A DNA stretch of 6,599 nt from Prolixibacteraceae bacterium UBA6029 (GTDB taxonomy: Bacteria > Bacteroidota > Bacteroidia > Bacteroidales > Prolixibacteraceae), in contig DIZL01000049.1 of NCBI GenBank assembly GCA_002429385.1, forward strand, positions 1-6,599, given 5' to 3'. A program made the position numbers and the translations under genes. Below are positions 1 through 6,188 of this stretch, one piece after another (the first letter of the stretch is position 1; each line of letters opens with the position of its first letter). The notes below the pieces were generated by a model. It did no database searches, was not told the DNA's origin, and saw nothing but the letters and a program-made list of their open reading frames with translations.

Positions 1-157
1 GATAAGTACGAGATAAGTATAAAATAAGAGGCGGATAGGAGGGAGGAGGCAGGAAAAGATTGAATTAGTGCATGACAAACCCATAACCAGAGCAAAAGCA
101 GTTGGTTGTATAACAAAGCAAAGGGATAAAGGTGGATAATGCCGTTAAGGCGATCTG
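1..157. other. Left-edge non-coding stretch, purine-rich
   Basis: No coding region is supported here. The first 33 bases show a degenerate 11-base period: GATAAGTA occurs at 1-8 and again at 12-19, followed by a weaker AATAAG copy. Positions 29-60 are almost entirely purine on the plus strand (AGGAGGGAGGAGG-like). The segment lies downstream of the leftward lipoprotein gene, so it would be its 3' flank. I see no strong stem-loop plus T-tract on the minus strand that would serve as its terminator. GCCGTTAAGGC at 140-150 could form only a 3-bp stem. Confidence 0.4.
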
Positions 158-2062
158 TTAAGTCGGGGGATGCAGTCTCTTCTGGAACCACTTGCGAACA
201 GAGCGCATCTTTTCCAGTTGACTGGCCGGGACATGGCGACGGCAGGCAGAACATTCTTCGCTCTTTTCGGTCGCTCCCCATCGGACTTCTATACAATCGT
301 TCGGATTATAAGCCATTTCGAACGCGTCTTTTCTCTTTAGTATTTCTGTCAGCGTAAGTGTTTGTTTTGCTCCGTTGGTTCGATCATAGGTGATCGATAG
401 TTCGGATAATTTCTTTGTTAAAAGGTCTTCCAGATCTTTTTTGACATGTTCGGTAGAATGAAGTCTGGACATTTTGAAGTCTTCTGGTGAGCGCATGACT
501 TTATTGGGGAAATCGAGTATCGCATCCATGGCAATTAAAAGGCGCAGATCACGGTTGGGCGTTGAAAAGTCCTCCCATTGCCCGCCGGCCTGAAATACCC
601 CTGAAGTACCGCCCGGCATAGGGATCACTGCACCGGGATGAGATTTCATATAAGCTTCGCCATTTGAAACTGAGGTAATCCGAACTGTGAGTTGTTCATA
701 CAGCGCCTGGATCAGGTCAAGCAGTGCAGCCTCCGGATCAAGCTGCTTAGGGTTAATTACTCGTTCCATGGTGTGATAGAAAGCATCACTTGCCATTGCC
801 TTTTGTTGCAGAGACCAAGGAATTGATGCCGATTTTGAATTGATCTCATTTGATTTCAATAAACGAAACTTACCCTTACTCTCAACGATCGGACGAAATG
901 CCTTGAATCCCGGATCCCCAATCACCTCAGTCTTGTTGGTATTAAACAGAAAGTTTCCCTTCCAGAAACGCTTGATCCCGACCGTACCGTCAGGCTGGGC
1001 GTCCACCGAAAGAAGCACTCCGGGGGTGTCATCGGTTTGGGGGACCCAGTGCACCAGAATCAGGGTATGGCCATATGGATCGGCAAAGACTACCCCGGGA
1101 CGTAAGCTTTCCTGGGTAAGAGGAACCGGGTAATAATCAGAATTTTCATCATTTAGTGCGGTACGGGCTGTTCCTGAATGGACCCCATTGGCCACCCGTC
1201 GAAGAAAAGAATTGAAATTAGAAACCGACTGAGGATTGGCAGATGAGGTCTCAAGGGTGATCCATTGCCCGTTTTTCGAATCACGTCCAAGGCCTCCACG
1301 GTCGTTCAGGTGAAAGCCAAAGGGCAGTCCAAGTTTCCAGGAAAAATAAGCCCTCAGGAAAAACGGATTATCGGCACAATCGGGTTGCATGATTACTTTG
1401 TTTTTCCCTGCCGGATCATCTTCGCCTAACGAAAGGTAATTGTAAAGAATATTCCTTTCCTGAATCTGGGTTACTTCGTGCAGTGCTTTCCATGACGAGC
1501 GTTCATCGGCATCATAAAAAAGAGCATTGATCCAGGCCGAGTAAAGCGCTTCCATTTTGATATCCCATCCCTGCTTTGATTTCCATTCCGTGTTGGACGA
1601 AGACGGTGAAGGTTTGTCAGTCACCGATAATTCAAAGCTGGCCTTATTACTTCCATCGGAAACTGAAATATGATACTTCCCGGCGATTCCGGCCTTAAAC
1701 TCATCAATACGCCAGAACGGCAATCCGTCCCCACTTCTGCTTTTCTCAAGCTTGATTGATCCTGAAGGACTGTTAATCTCAATTTCCGACTTCAGGATAC
1801 CCTTTCCTCCGGTTGCCATCACATGGAATACCTGCCCTGGACGGGGATTCTGTGGTGAAACCAACACTGCGACTACAGCTTGTGAATGGTCGTCCTTATT
1901 TCTCTCTTCGGGCAGTACTTCCGGACTCTTTGATATTGATTGATTTTTCTCGTTTTCAGAACGATTGCCGCAGGATATTATCCCTGAGAAAATCATGAGT
2001 ATAAAAAATGTTCTCAGAAGCCTGTGAACTGAGATTTCCGATGTGTTATTTCTTGCTTCCAT
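158..2062 (-). CDS. Predicted secreted lipoprotein with Ig-like region and possible transglutaminase/NlpC-like cysteine hydrolase core
   Basis: I do not recognise this 634-residue protein by name. The N-terminus has basic residues, a hydrophobic run (RTFFILMIFSGIIS) and then Cys31 in a lipobox-like IISC. This indicates SPase II processing and anchoring as a lipoprotein, followed by a Ser/Glu/Lys-rich linker (about 32-60). Residues ~62-150 look like a beta-sandwich (SPQNPRPGQVFHV...GKYHISVSDGS), as in Ig-like domains. The central region carries PDCADNPFFLRAYFSWKLG (Cys229), GHTLILVHW (His332) and SVDAQPDG (Asp354). That Cys, His, Asp order and context resembles transglutaminase-like or papain-fold cysteine peptidases; this is inference from pattern only. 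The C-terminus has ECSAC (Cys604/Cys607), a possible metal or disulfide pair. The ATG at 2062 is chosen because it gives a standard signal peptide with GAGG 7 bases upstream. An in-frame GTG at 2092 would add 10 residues (MRFPLIFEAQ) that do not look like an n-region. It is divergent from the helicase gene and stands alone. The coding call is strong; the function is unproven. Confidence 0.85.
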   Translation of the reverse strand: MEARNNTSEISVHRLLRTFFILMIFSGIISCGNRSENEKNQSISKSPEVLPEERNKDDHSQAVVAVLVSPQNPRPGQVFHVMATGGKGILKSEIEINSPSGSIKLEKSRSGDGLPFWRIDEFKAGIAGKYHISVSDGSNKASFELSVTDKPSPSSSNTEWKSKQGWDIKMEALYSAWINALFYDADERSSWKALHEVTQIQERNILYNYLSLGEDDPAGKNKVIMQPDCADNPFFLRAYFSWKLGLPFGFHLNDRGGLGRDSKNGQWITLETSSANPQSVSNFNSFLRRVANGVHSGTARTALNDENSDYYPVPLTQESLRPGVVFADPYGHTLILVHWVPQTDDTPGVLLSVDAQPDGTVGIKRFWKGNFLFNTNKTEVIGDPGFKAFRPIVESKGKFRLLKSNEINSKSASIPWSLQQKAMASDAFYHTMERVINPKQLDPEAALLDLIQALYEQLTVRITSVSNGEAYMKSHPGAVIPMPGGTSGVFQAGGQWEDFSTPNRDLRLLIAMDAILDFPNKVMRSPEDFKMSRLHSTEHVKKDLEDLLTKKLSELSITYDRTNGAKQTLTLTEILKRKDAFEMAYNPNDCIEVRWGATEKSEECSACRRHVPASQLEKMRSVRKWFQKRLHPPT

Positions 2063-2070
2063 TTGGGCCT

Positions 2071-2078
2071 CAAAGATA
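2071..2078 (-). promoter_or_regulatory. Candidate -7 element of the lipoprotein gene
   Basis: The minus strand reads TATCTTTG, an exact match to the Bacteroidota -7 consensus TAnnTTTG. It ends only 9 bases before the ATG at 2062, so a transcript from it would be nearly leaderless. No good TTTG-like -33 box is seen at the expected distance, so the match could be chance. If real, it excludes the alternative GTG start at 2092, which would lie upstream of the transcript start. Confidence 0.3.
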
Positions 2079-2206
2079 AGCGGAAATCGCACATATCCTT
2101 TCCGTTCATGGGGAGTTTTCAGTCAAATTCAATGTATTCTTATTGTTAAAACATCTTCAATTTCAGGAATTTAATATCCAAAGCACTTTCGATCAGAAAA
2201 TAAAAT

Positions 2207-2214
2207 TACCTTTG
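2207..2214 (+). promoter_or_regulatory. Candidate -7 element of the DEAD-box helicase gene
   Basis: TACCTTTG matches the Bacteroidota TAnnTTTG -7 element exactly. TTTC at 2187-2190 could be a degenerate -33 box, but the 16-base spacing is shorter than the usual ~19-20. Transcription would begin near 2221, leaving a leader of about 110 bases before the ATG at 2333. No other TAnnTTTG match is seen on this strand in the spacer. Confidence 0.45.
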
Positions 2215-2243
2215 CGCCCAGATTTTAGGGGTCGGATTTCCTT

Positions 2244-2263
2244 TTTGCCTGGTTTAAGGCAGG
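2244..2263 (+). promoter_or_regulatory. Small hairpin in helicase leader (upstream)
   Basis: TGCCT (2246-2250) pairs with AGGCA (2257-2261) around loop GGTTTA, with two possible G-U closing pairs outside. An overlapping alternative pairs CCTG (2249-2252) with CAGG (2260-2263). The stem is short, and no T-tract follows, so it is not a terminator. Confidence 0.25.
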
Positions 2264-2292
2264 AGCATCTACCCGTCTCCTTCCATTGGCAA

Positions 2293-2313
2293 GGATCAGT
2301 GTGTTACTGATTC
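2293..2313 (+). promoter_or_regulatory. Hairpin just upstream of the helicase ribosome binding site
   Basis: GGATCAGT (2293-2300) pairs with ACTGATTC (2306-2313) around loop GTGTT, giving 8 pairs with one G-U. It ends 8 bases before AAAGGA (2322-2327), which is a plausible Shine-Dalgarno 5 bases from the ATG. Its position suggests a possible influence on translation initiation, in keeping with leader-controlled cold-shock helicases. That role is inferred. Confidence 0.35.
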
Positions 2314-2332
2314 ACAATTTTAAAGGACATTT

Positions 2333-4105
2333 ATGACATTTGAAGAAACCGGCCTCAAACCGGAAATTTTGAAGGCGATCGCAGAGATGGGATTTGAAAA
2401 TCCTACGCCTATTCAGGAGGTAACTATATCACACCTGATCACATCAACCCAGGATTTAGTAGCTTTAGCTCAGACCGGTACAGGCAAAACTGCCGCGTTC
2501 GGGCTCCCTGTAATTAACAATATCTCAATGCAGGTCAAAGAGGTACAGTCTCTAATCCTATGCCCAACCCGCGAGTTGTGTTTACAAATCACCCGCGACA
2601 TGGATAAGTACTCGAAGTACATTCCTGGGTTCAAAACCATCCCTGTTTACGGTGGGGCTGATATTACCAAACAAATCAGGGAACTGAAAGCCGGCGGACA
2701 AGTTGTTGTTGGTACTCCCGGACGTGTTCATGACCTGATTCGCAGGAAATTGCTCAACATATCGGCCATTCGCTGGCTGATTCTGGATGAAGCGGACGAA
2801 ATGCTTACCATGGGATTCAAGGAAGAACTGGATGCCATTCTGGCTACTACTCCTGCTGAAAAACAAACCTTGTTGTTTTCAGCCACCATGCCCTTAGGTA
2901 TTTCAGAAATAAAATCGAAATACCTGAATAATGCATCAGAAATTTCTGTTGGAAAGCGAAATGCAGGTGCCGAAAACGTGGAACATCATTACTATGTGGT
3001 TCAGGCCAGAGATAAATATGCTACACTGAAACGTATTGCCGACAATTACCCTGACTGTTATGCCATTGTATTCTGCCGTACCCGTATGGAAACACGCGAG
3101 GTAGCAGAACAGTTTATGGCTGACGGGTATAATGCCGATGCTTTGCACGGTGACCTTTCGCAGGCACAGCGCGACCAGGTAATGGCCCGCTTCCGCAGCA
3201 AGCAACTGCAAATGCTGATTGCAACCGACGTTGCAGCACGCGGTTTAGATGTAACTGAACTAACTCATGTCATCAATTATTCATTGCCAGATGATCCTGA
3301 GATCTATATTCACCGCAGCGGACGTACCGGAAGAGCAGGGAAAAGTGGTATTTCGGTTTCAATCGTTCACCTGAAAGAAACCGGACGTTTGAAACAGATT
3401 GAAAAGCTGGCACGCAAGAAATTTGAACGTAAGATGGTTCCGGGTGGTGACGAAATCTGTGAGAAACAACTGTTTCACCTGATCGACCGGGTATTAAATG
3501 TTGAAATTAACAACGGGCACATAGATAAATACGTACCGCAGATTCTCGAGAAATTCGAAGACATGTCGAAAGGGGATATCGTAAAACACTTTGTATCCCT
3601 CGAATTCAACCAGTTGCTCGACTATTATAAAAATGCACGTGATCTGAACGTAAAGACTGAAATTCAGCGCGATTCATTCTCACGCAACGATCGTGATGCT
3701 GAACGTGGAGGTGACCGATTGAGATTCACCAAACTGTTCATTAACGCCGGGAAGAAACAAAACCTGAATGCATCGGGCCTGATTGGATTGATCAACGAAT
3801 ATTCAAACCGTCGCAGTATTGAAATCGGAAAGATTGATATTCAGCGTAAATTTTCCTTTTTCGAGGTAGACAGCAACTACGAAAAAGACCTGGTTAATGC
3901 GATGAACAACGCGGTGATTGAAGGCCATGTCATTAATATTGGCAAGGTAGAGTCAACTGCAGGACAGCAGGCAACCAGCGAAGGCGGCGGATCATACGGC
4001 AGGGAACGTAATGGTGGCGGAGGTTATGATGGAGGACGCCGTGAAGGACGCCGTGAAGGTGGATTTAACGACCGTGGCGATCGCCCAAGACGTAGAAGAA
4101 ACTAA
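2333..4105 (+). CDS. DEAD-box ATP-dependent RNA helicase (DeaD/CsdA-DbpA type)
   Basis: ATP-dependent RNA unwinding or remodelling protein, cytoplasmic, expected to act in ribosome assembly, mRNA turnover or cold adaptation as in the DeaD/CsdA and DbpA families. The 590 residues carry all the hallmark motifs: Q motif around F21-Q28 (FENPTPIQ), motif I AQTGTGKT (46-53), Ia PTREL (78-82), GG (107-108), TPGR (128-131), motif II DEAD (152-155), SAT (183-185), IVFCRT (245-250), motif V ATDVAARGLD (297-306) and motif VI HRSGRTGRAG (327-336). The two RecA-like lobes occupy about 1-205 and 215-375. Residues ~463-540 (RLRFTKLFINAGKKQ... ending INIGKVES) match the DbpA-type RNA-binding domain that usually follows these helicases. 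The tail 551-590 is Gly/Arg-rich and ends PRRRRN, an unstructured RNA-binding extension. The ATG at 2333 has AAAGGA 5 bases upstream and places the Q motif at the usual distance. The gene is monocistronic, with its own leader and terminator. It appears intact. Which paralogue it corresponds to is not decidable here, so no symbol is given. Confidence 0.97.
   Translation: MTFEETGLKPEILKAIAEMGFENPTPIQEVTISHLITSTQDLVALAQTGTGKTAAFGLPVINNISMQVKEVQSLILCPTRELCLQITRDMDKYSKYIPGFKTIPVYGGADITKQIRELKAGGQVVVGTPGRVHDLIRRKLLNISAIRWLILDEADEMLTMGFKEELDAILATTPAEKQTLLFSATMPLGISEIKSKYLNNASEISVGKRNAGAENVEHHYYVVQARDKYATLKRIADNYPDCYAIVFCRTRMETREVAEQFMADGYNADALHGDLSQAQRDQVMARFRSKQLQMLIATDVAARGLDVTELTHVINYSLPDDPEIYIHRSGRTGRAGKSGISVSIVHLKETGRLKQIEKLARKKFERKMVPGGDEICEKQLFHLIDRVLNVEINNGHIDKYVPQILEKFEDMSKGDIVKHFVSLEFNQLLDYYKNARDLNVKTEIQRDSFSRNDRDAERGGDRLRFTKLFINAGKKQNLNASGLIGLINEYSNRRSIEIGKIDIQRKFSFFEVDSNYEKDLVNAMNNAVIEGHVINIGKVESTAGQQATSEGGGSYGRERNGGGGYDGGRREGRREGGFNDRGDRPRRRRN
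4034..4057 (+). repeat. 12-bp tandem duplication in the RG-rich tail of the helicase
   Basis: GGACGCCGTGAA occurs twice in direct tandem (4034-4045 and 4046-4057), encoding GRRE-GRRE in frame. Copy-number change by slippage would keep the reading frame and alter only the length of the disordered tail. Confidence 0.8.
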
Positions 4106-4133
4106 TCTGCCAACAGGCGGACTCTAATTAATA

Positions 4134-4183
4134 ATTCCGGATTCAAGGTTAGCTTAACCTGGAATCCGGAATCTTTGTTTTAT
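4134..4183 (+). terminator. Strong intrinsic terminator of the helicase gene, possibly bidirectional
   Basis: ATTCCGGATTC (4134-4144) pairs perfectly with GAATCCGGAAT (4162-4172). After one A/G mismatch, AGGTTA (4146-4151) pairs with TAACCT (4155-4160) around a 3-base loop. The T-rich tail CTTTGTTTTAT follows at 4173-4183. It begins 28 bases after the helicase stop codon. It also lies 52 bases beyond the yebC stop on the other strand, where the following minus-strand sequence (AATTATTAATTAG) is only moderately T-rich, so it could also stop yebC transcription. Confidence 0.88.
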
Positions 4184-4224
4184 AGCTTAAGCAATGATCA
4201 ACTGTTATAAGTTGGCTCTCTTTC

Positions 4225-4965
4225 CTAAAGCGATTCCATCAGTTCATCAGTAATCTCCAGGTTGTGATAGACGGCCTGTACATCATCGTCTTCTTCAAAC
4301 AGGTCGATGAGCCTCATGACTTTTTTGGCACTATCAAGCTCGAGTACTGTGGTTTCTTTTGGGACACGCTGCAATTGTGCACTTTCAGGTTCTATTTTCA
4401 GCGCTTCCAGTTTCTTCATCATCGAACCAAAGTTCTCCATCGCAGTGGTAACGGTAAAATAGCCCTCTTCGAATTGCATATCTTCTGCTCCGGCTTCAAT
4501 CATTTCCATTTCAAATTCATCTGCATCGAGGGTACCTTTCGGAATGATAAAAATACCCTTACGTTCGAATATAAAACTCAATGAGCCATTTGTCCCAAGG
4601 TTACCGTTGTTCTTATTGAAATACATCCGCACATTTGAGACAGTCCGTAGCTGGTTATCGGTAGTGGCTTCGATGAATATGGCAATTCCTCCCGGGCCAT
4701 AACCTTCATAGGTACATTCGATAAATGAAGCCGAATTCTTATCCGCTCCTTTATTGATAGCCCGCTGGATATTGTCCTTTGGCATACTTACTCCTTTGGC
4801 ATTCGCGACGGCTACCCTTAGCCTCGGATTATTTTCAGGATCTGTGCCACCTTCCTTGACTGCAACAGTGATTTCCTTGACAATTTTTGAGAACACCTTC
4901 GATCGTTTCGAATCTATGCTTCCTTTTTTACGCTTAATGGTCGACCATTTACTATGTCCCGACAT
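4225..4965 (-). CDS. yebC: YebC/PmpR/TACO1-family protein
   Basis: The 246 residues open with MSGHSKWSTIKRKKGSID, the signature N-terminus of the YebC family. They continue with SKVFSKIVKEI, NPRLRVAVANAKGVSMPKDNIQRAI and YEGYGPGGIAIFIEATTDN, all hallmark blocks. Length and order match the usual ~240-250-residue, three-domain protein. The protein is cytoplasmic. Older literature treats members as DNA-binding transcription regulators (PmpR, YebC). More recent work on bacterial YebC and mitochondrial TACO1 supports a ribosome-associated role in translating proline-rich stretches, and sequence alone does not settle which applies here. The start ATG at 4965 is fixed by the conserved first residues. 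The gene is convergent with the helicase gene and lies downstream of the DJ-1-family gene, with a 145-base spacer carrying its own promoter candidate. No motif appears to be missing. Confidence 0.96.
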   Translation of the reverse strand: MSGHSKWSTIKRKKGSIDSKRSKVFSKIVKEITVAVKEGGTDPENNPRLRVAVANAKGVSMPKDNIQRAINKGADKNSASFIECTYEGYGPGGIAIFIEATTDNQLRTVSNVRMYFNKNNGNLGTNGSLSFIFERKGIFIIPKGTLDADEFEMEMIEAGAEDMQFEEGYFTVTTAMENFGSMMKKLEALKIEPESAQLQRVPKETTVLELDSAKKVMRLIDLFEEDDDVQAVYHNLEITDELMESL

Positions 4966-5018
4966 ACAGATTGATATTTAAGATTGTTTTTATAAAACAG
5001 ACTAATTGGTTGGTGAAG

Positions 5019-5026
5019 CAAAGTTA
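5019..5026 (-). promoter_or_regulatory. Candidate -7 element of yebC
   Basis: The minus strand reads TAACTTTG, an exact TAnnTTTG match. Transcription would start near 5012, giving a leader of about 46 bases to the yebC ATG at 4965. No clear -33 TTTG is present; that position is occupied by an inverted repeat. Confidence 0.45.
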
Positions 5027-5034
5027 ATGCTTTA

Positions 5035-5056
5035 ATCCCAATAATTTCATTGGAAT
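5035..5056 (-). promoter_or_regulatory. Inverted repeat at the expected -33 region of yebC
   Basis: ATCCCAAT (5035-5042) and ATTGGAAT (5049-5056) form an 8-pair stem with one G-U on the minus strand, separated by 6 bases. No T-tract follows on the minus strand, so it is unlikely to be a terminator for the DJ-1-family gene. Its centre lies about 33 bases before the predicted yebC start site, which would suit a protein binding site. Confidence 0.3.
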
Positions 5057-5110
5057 CTATTTTGTGAAACGGAACTCAATTGACAGTAAAAGATCGGTCA
5101 TTTTATTCAA

Positions 5111-5698
5111 TTATTTATTGCCAAATCCCATGATCTGCCGTATAAATTCTGCGTTCGTTTTTGAAGTTAATAATTCCAGCAATAACAATGCGACATCTAT
5201 TGCCGTTGAAGGATTCCATGATGTAATAATATTATCATCCATGACAATAGGTTCATTCATTACATGAACACCAAATCCGCTCAAGGTTTCCTGCCTGATA
5301 GCCTGTTTATTGTAGGTTGTGCCTTTTTTATCCTTTAAAACACCGCTCTTTCCCAAGGGCAATGCTGCCATGCAAATTGAAGCAATAATCTTTTCTTTAG
5401 CCTTAAATCCCCGAATCAAATCAAGAAACTGCTCATCATAAGCATCAGCGTAATAGTCAAATTCCTCAAATCCGCCAGGAATTGCCAATGCATCAAATAA
5501 ATCAATTTCAATTTCACTAACCAGATAATCAACAATTAACCTTTGATTAAATGAAGCCTTAATTTCCTTCCGTAAACCACAGGTAAATAACTCAGTCGAA
5601 CCATCTCGGTAGACAAGGTTCCATCCAATTACATCAATGAATGCACTGGCTTCAAAGGTCTCAAATCCATCTGCCAGTAACAATAAAACCCTTTTCAT
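5111..5698 (-). CDS. DJ-1/PfpI (ThiJ) family protein
   Basis: The 195-residue protein spans the full length of a single DJ-1/PfpI domain, a flavodoxin-like cytoplasmic fold. Visible landmarks are the first strand KRVLLLLADGFETFEA with Glu16 at the position of the catalytic acid (Glu18 of human DJ-1), AIPGGFEE (PGG at 74-76), and the nucleophile elbow IIASICMAALPLGKSGVL with Cys109. A conserved C-terminal block ITSWNPSTAIDVALLLLELL includes the family's late Pro. Cys109 is followed by Met, where PfpI-type peptidases have His, so DJ-1-like is a better fit than protease. Proposed activities in the family (glyoxalase III-type methylglyoxal handling, deglycation, redox sensing) are debated, and none can be assigned. 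The ATG at 5698 is set by the start of the first strand. The gene runs towards yebC, with a 145-base gap and apparently separate promoters. Confidence 0.92.
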   Translation of the reverse strand: MKRVLLLLADGFETFEASAFIDVIGWNLVYRDGSTELFTCGLRKEIKASFNQRLIVDYLVSEIEIDLFDALAIPGGFEEFDYYADAYDEQFLDLIRGFKAKEKIIASICMAALPLGKSGVLKDKKGTTYNKQAIRQETLSGFGVHVMNEPIVMDDNIITSWNPSTAIDVALLLLELLTSKTNAEFIRQIMGFGNK

Positions 5699-5705
5699 AT
5701 ATTCG

Positions 5706-5724
5706 ACATTTATTTCATAAATGT
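5706..5724. promoter_or_regulatory. Perfect 19-bp inverted repeat overlapping the DJ-1-family gene promoter (operator candidate)
   Basis: ACATTTAT (5706-5713) and ATAAATGT (5717-5724) are exact inverted repeats around TTC. The repeat ends 8 bases from the start codon at 5698 and overlaps the proposed -7 element, so a bound dimeric regulator would block transcription. As an RNA hairpin it would be wholly A/U except two closing-side C/G pairs, so a DNA site is the more natural reading. Confidence 0.45.
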
Positions 5725-5748
5725 AAAGAGGAAATCACTATAAAACAA
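5718..5748 (-). promoter_or_regulatory. Candidate promoter of the DJ-1-family gene
   Basis: On the minus strand, TTG (5748-5746) is followed after 20 bases by TACATTTA (5725-5718). This is close to the Bacteroidota -33 TTTG / -7 TAnnTTTG pair, with one mismatch in the -7 box. The start site would fall near 5710, giving a leader of about 12 bases. No Shine-Dalgarno is seen, as is common in this phylum. Confidence 0.4.
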
Positions 5749-5859
5749 GACAGTAGTGAATTTTGCATTCAGATGATATGTTTTGCTTAGCAGGATATTA
5801 TACTGGTACGATAATGACTCTCCATTCCTCCATTTCCGCTTCATGCTGATTTCAATCGT

Positions 5860-5895
5860 TTCCGCAACTTCCGCACGTTCCGCACGTTCCGCACG
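5860..5895 (+). repeat. 9-bp tandem repeat (TTCCGCACG), four units
   Basis: Three exact TTCCGCACG units (5869-5877, 5878-5886, 5887-5895) follow a variant TTCCGCAAC (5860-5868). A further degenerate TTCCGC lies at 5834-5839. The array stops 15 bases before homology to KatG begins. Its unit is a multiple of three and is in the KatG reading frame (Phe-Arg-Thr repeats), but that frame is closed by TGA at 5815-5817 and has no upstream start. Confidence 0.9.
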
Positions 5896-5910
5896 TTTGC
5901 CTTTTTTCCC

Positions 5911-6168
5911 TTCTTTGTCAATCTGCTAGATATGGGAACTAGCTGGAAAGCCTCATCAGATTCCAAAGAAGTGTTTGAGAGTCATGATCGTGCAACAGGT
6001 GAACTCAAGTGGACGGGCACACGTGTAGATCTCATCTTCGATTCAAACTCAGAGCTCAGGGCTCTCGCTGAAGTTTATGCATGTGAGGATTCGCAGGAGA
6101 AGTTTGTAAAGTACTTTGTGAGTGCGTGGAACAAGGTGATGAACCTTGATCGATTCGACCTTGCCTGA
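5911..6168 (+). pseudogene. katG: C-terminal remnant of catalase-peroxidase KatG
   Basis: Translation in this frame gives FFVNLLDMGTSWKA, then FESHDRATGELKWTGTRVDL, then SNSELRALAEVYACEDSQEKF, and ends KVMNLDRFDLA. These are the terminal blocks of bacterial catalase-peroxidases. About 85 of the usual ~720-750 residues remain. The heme-binding N-terminal domain, its catalytic Arg/Trp/His and the Trp-Tyr-Met adduct residues are all absent, so it cannot be an active catalase. Homology visibly continues upstream of the ATG at 5932 (FFVNLLD), which shows that ATG is an internal Met of KatG and not a real start. It has no ribosome binding site. The frame is closed at 5815-5817. The remaining part has no stop or frameshift and keeps its terminator, so the loss may be recent; a misassembly joining unrelated sequence upstream is the alternative. 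Confidence 0.85.
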
Positions 6169-6188
6169 TTGACAGTCGCTAAATAAAT

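Noticed and set aside
1..157. tRNA, small RNA or gene start in the left flank
   Set aside because: No cloverleaf, start codon with coding continuation, or conserved motif could be found; only weak 11-base periodicity and purine bias are visible.
139..357. Plus-strand open frame of 72 codons overlapping the 3' end of the lipoprotein gene
   Set aside because: It is antisense to the C-terminal coding region, including the ECSAC motif, and has no family resemblance or convincing ribosome binding site.
840..1133. Plus-strand open frame opposite the lipoprotein gene
   Set aside because: It lies entirely antisense to the well-supported lipoprotein gene, and its translation has no recognisable motif.
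4199..4214. Second terminator for yebC (CAACT/AGTTG stem)
   Set aside because: The stem has only 5 pairs and no T-tract on the minus strand; the 4134-4172 hairpin is the better candidate.
4264..4584. Plus-strand open frame within yebC
   Set aside because: It is a reverse-strand shadow of the conserved yebC coding sequence.
5064..5267. Plus-strand open frame over the 3' end of the DJ-1-family gene
   Set aside because: It is mostly antisense to the conserved C-terminal block of that gene, with AT-rich low-information content.
5860..5895. CRISPR-like array
   Set aside because: The units are 9 bases in direct tandem with no spacers, so this is a simple tandem repeat.
5932..6168. A complete 78-residue small protein starting at the ATG at 5932
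   Set aside because: KatG homology continues upstream of that ATG in the same frame (FFVNLLD), so the Met is internal to a truncated KatG.
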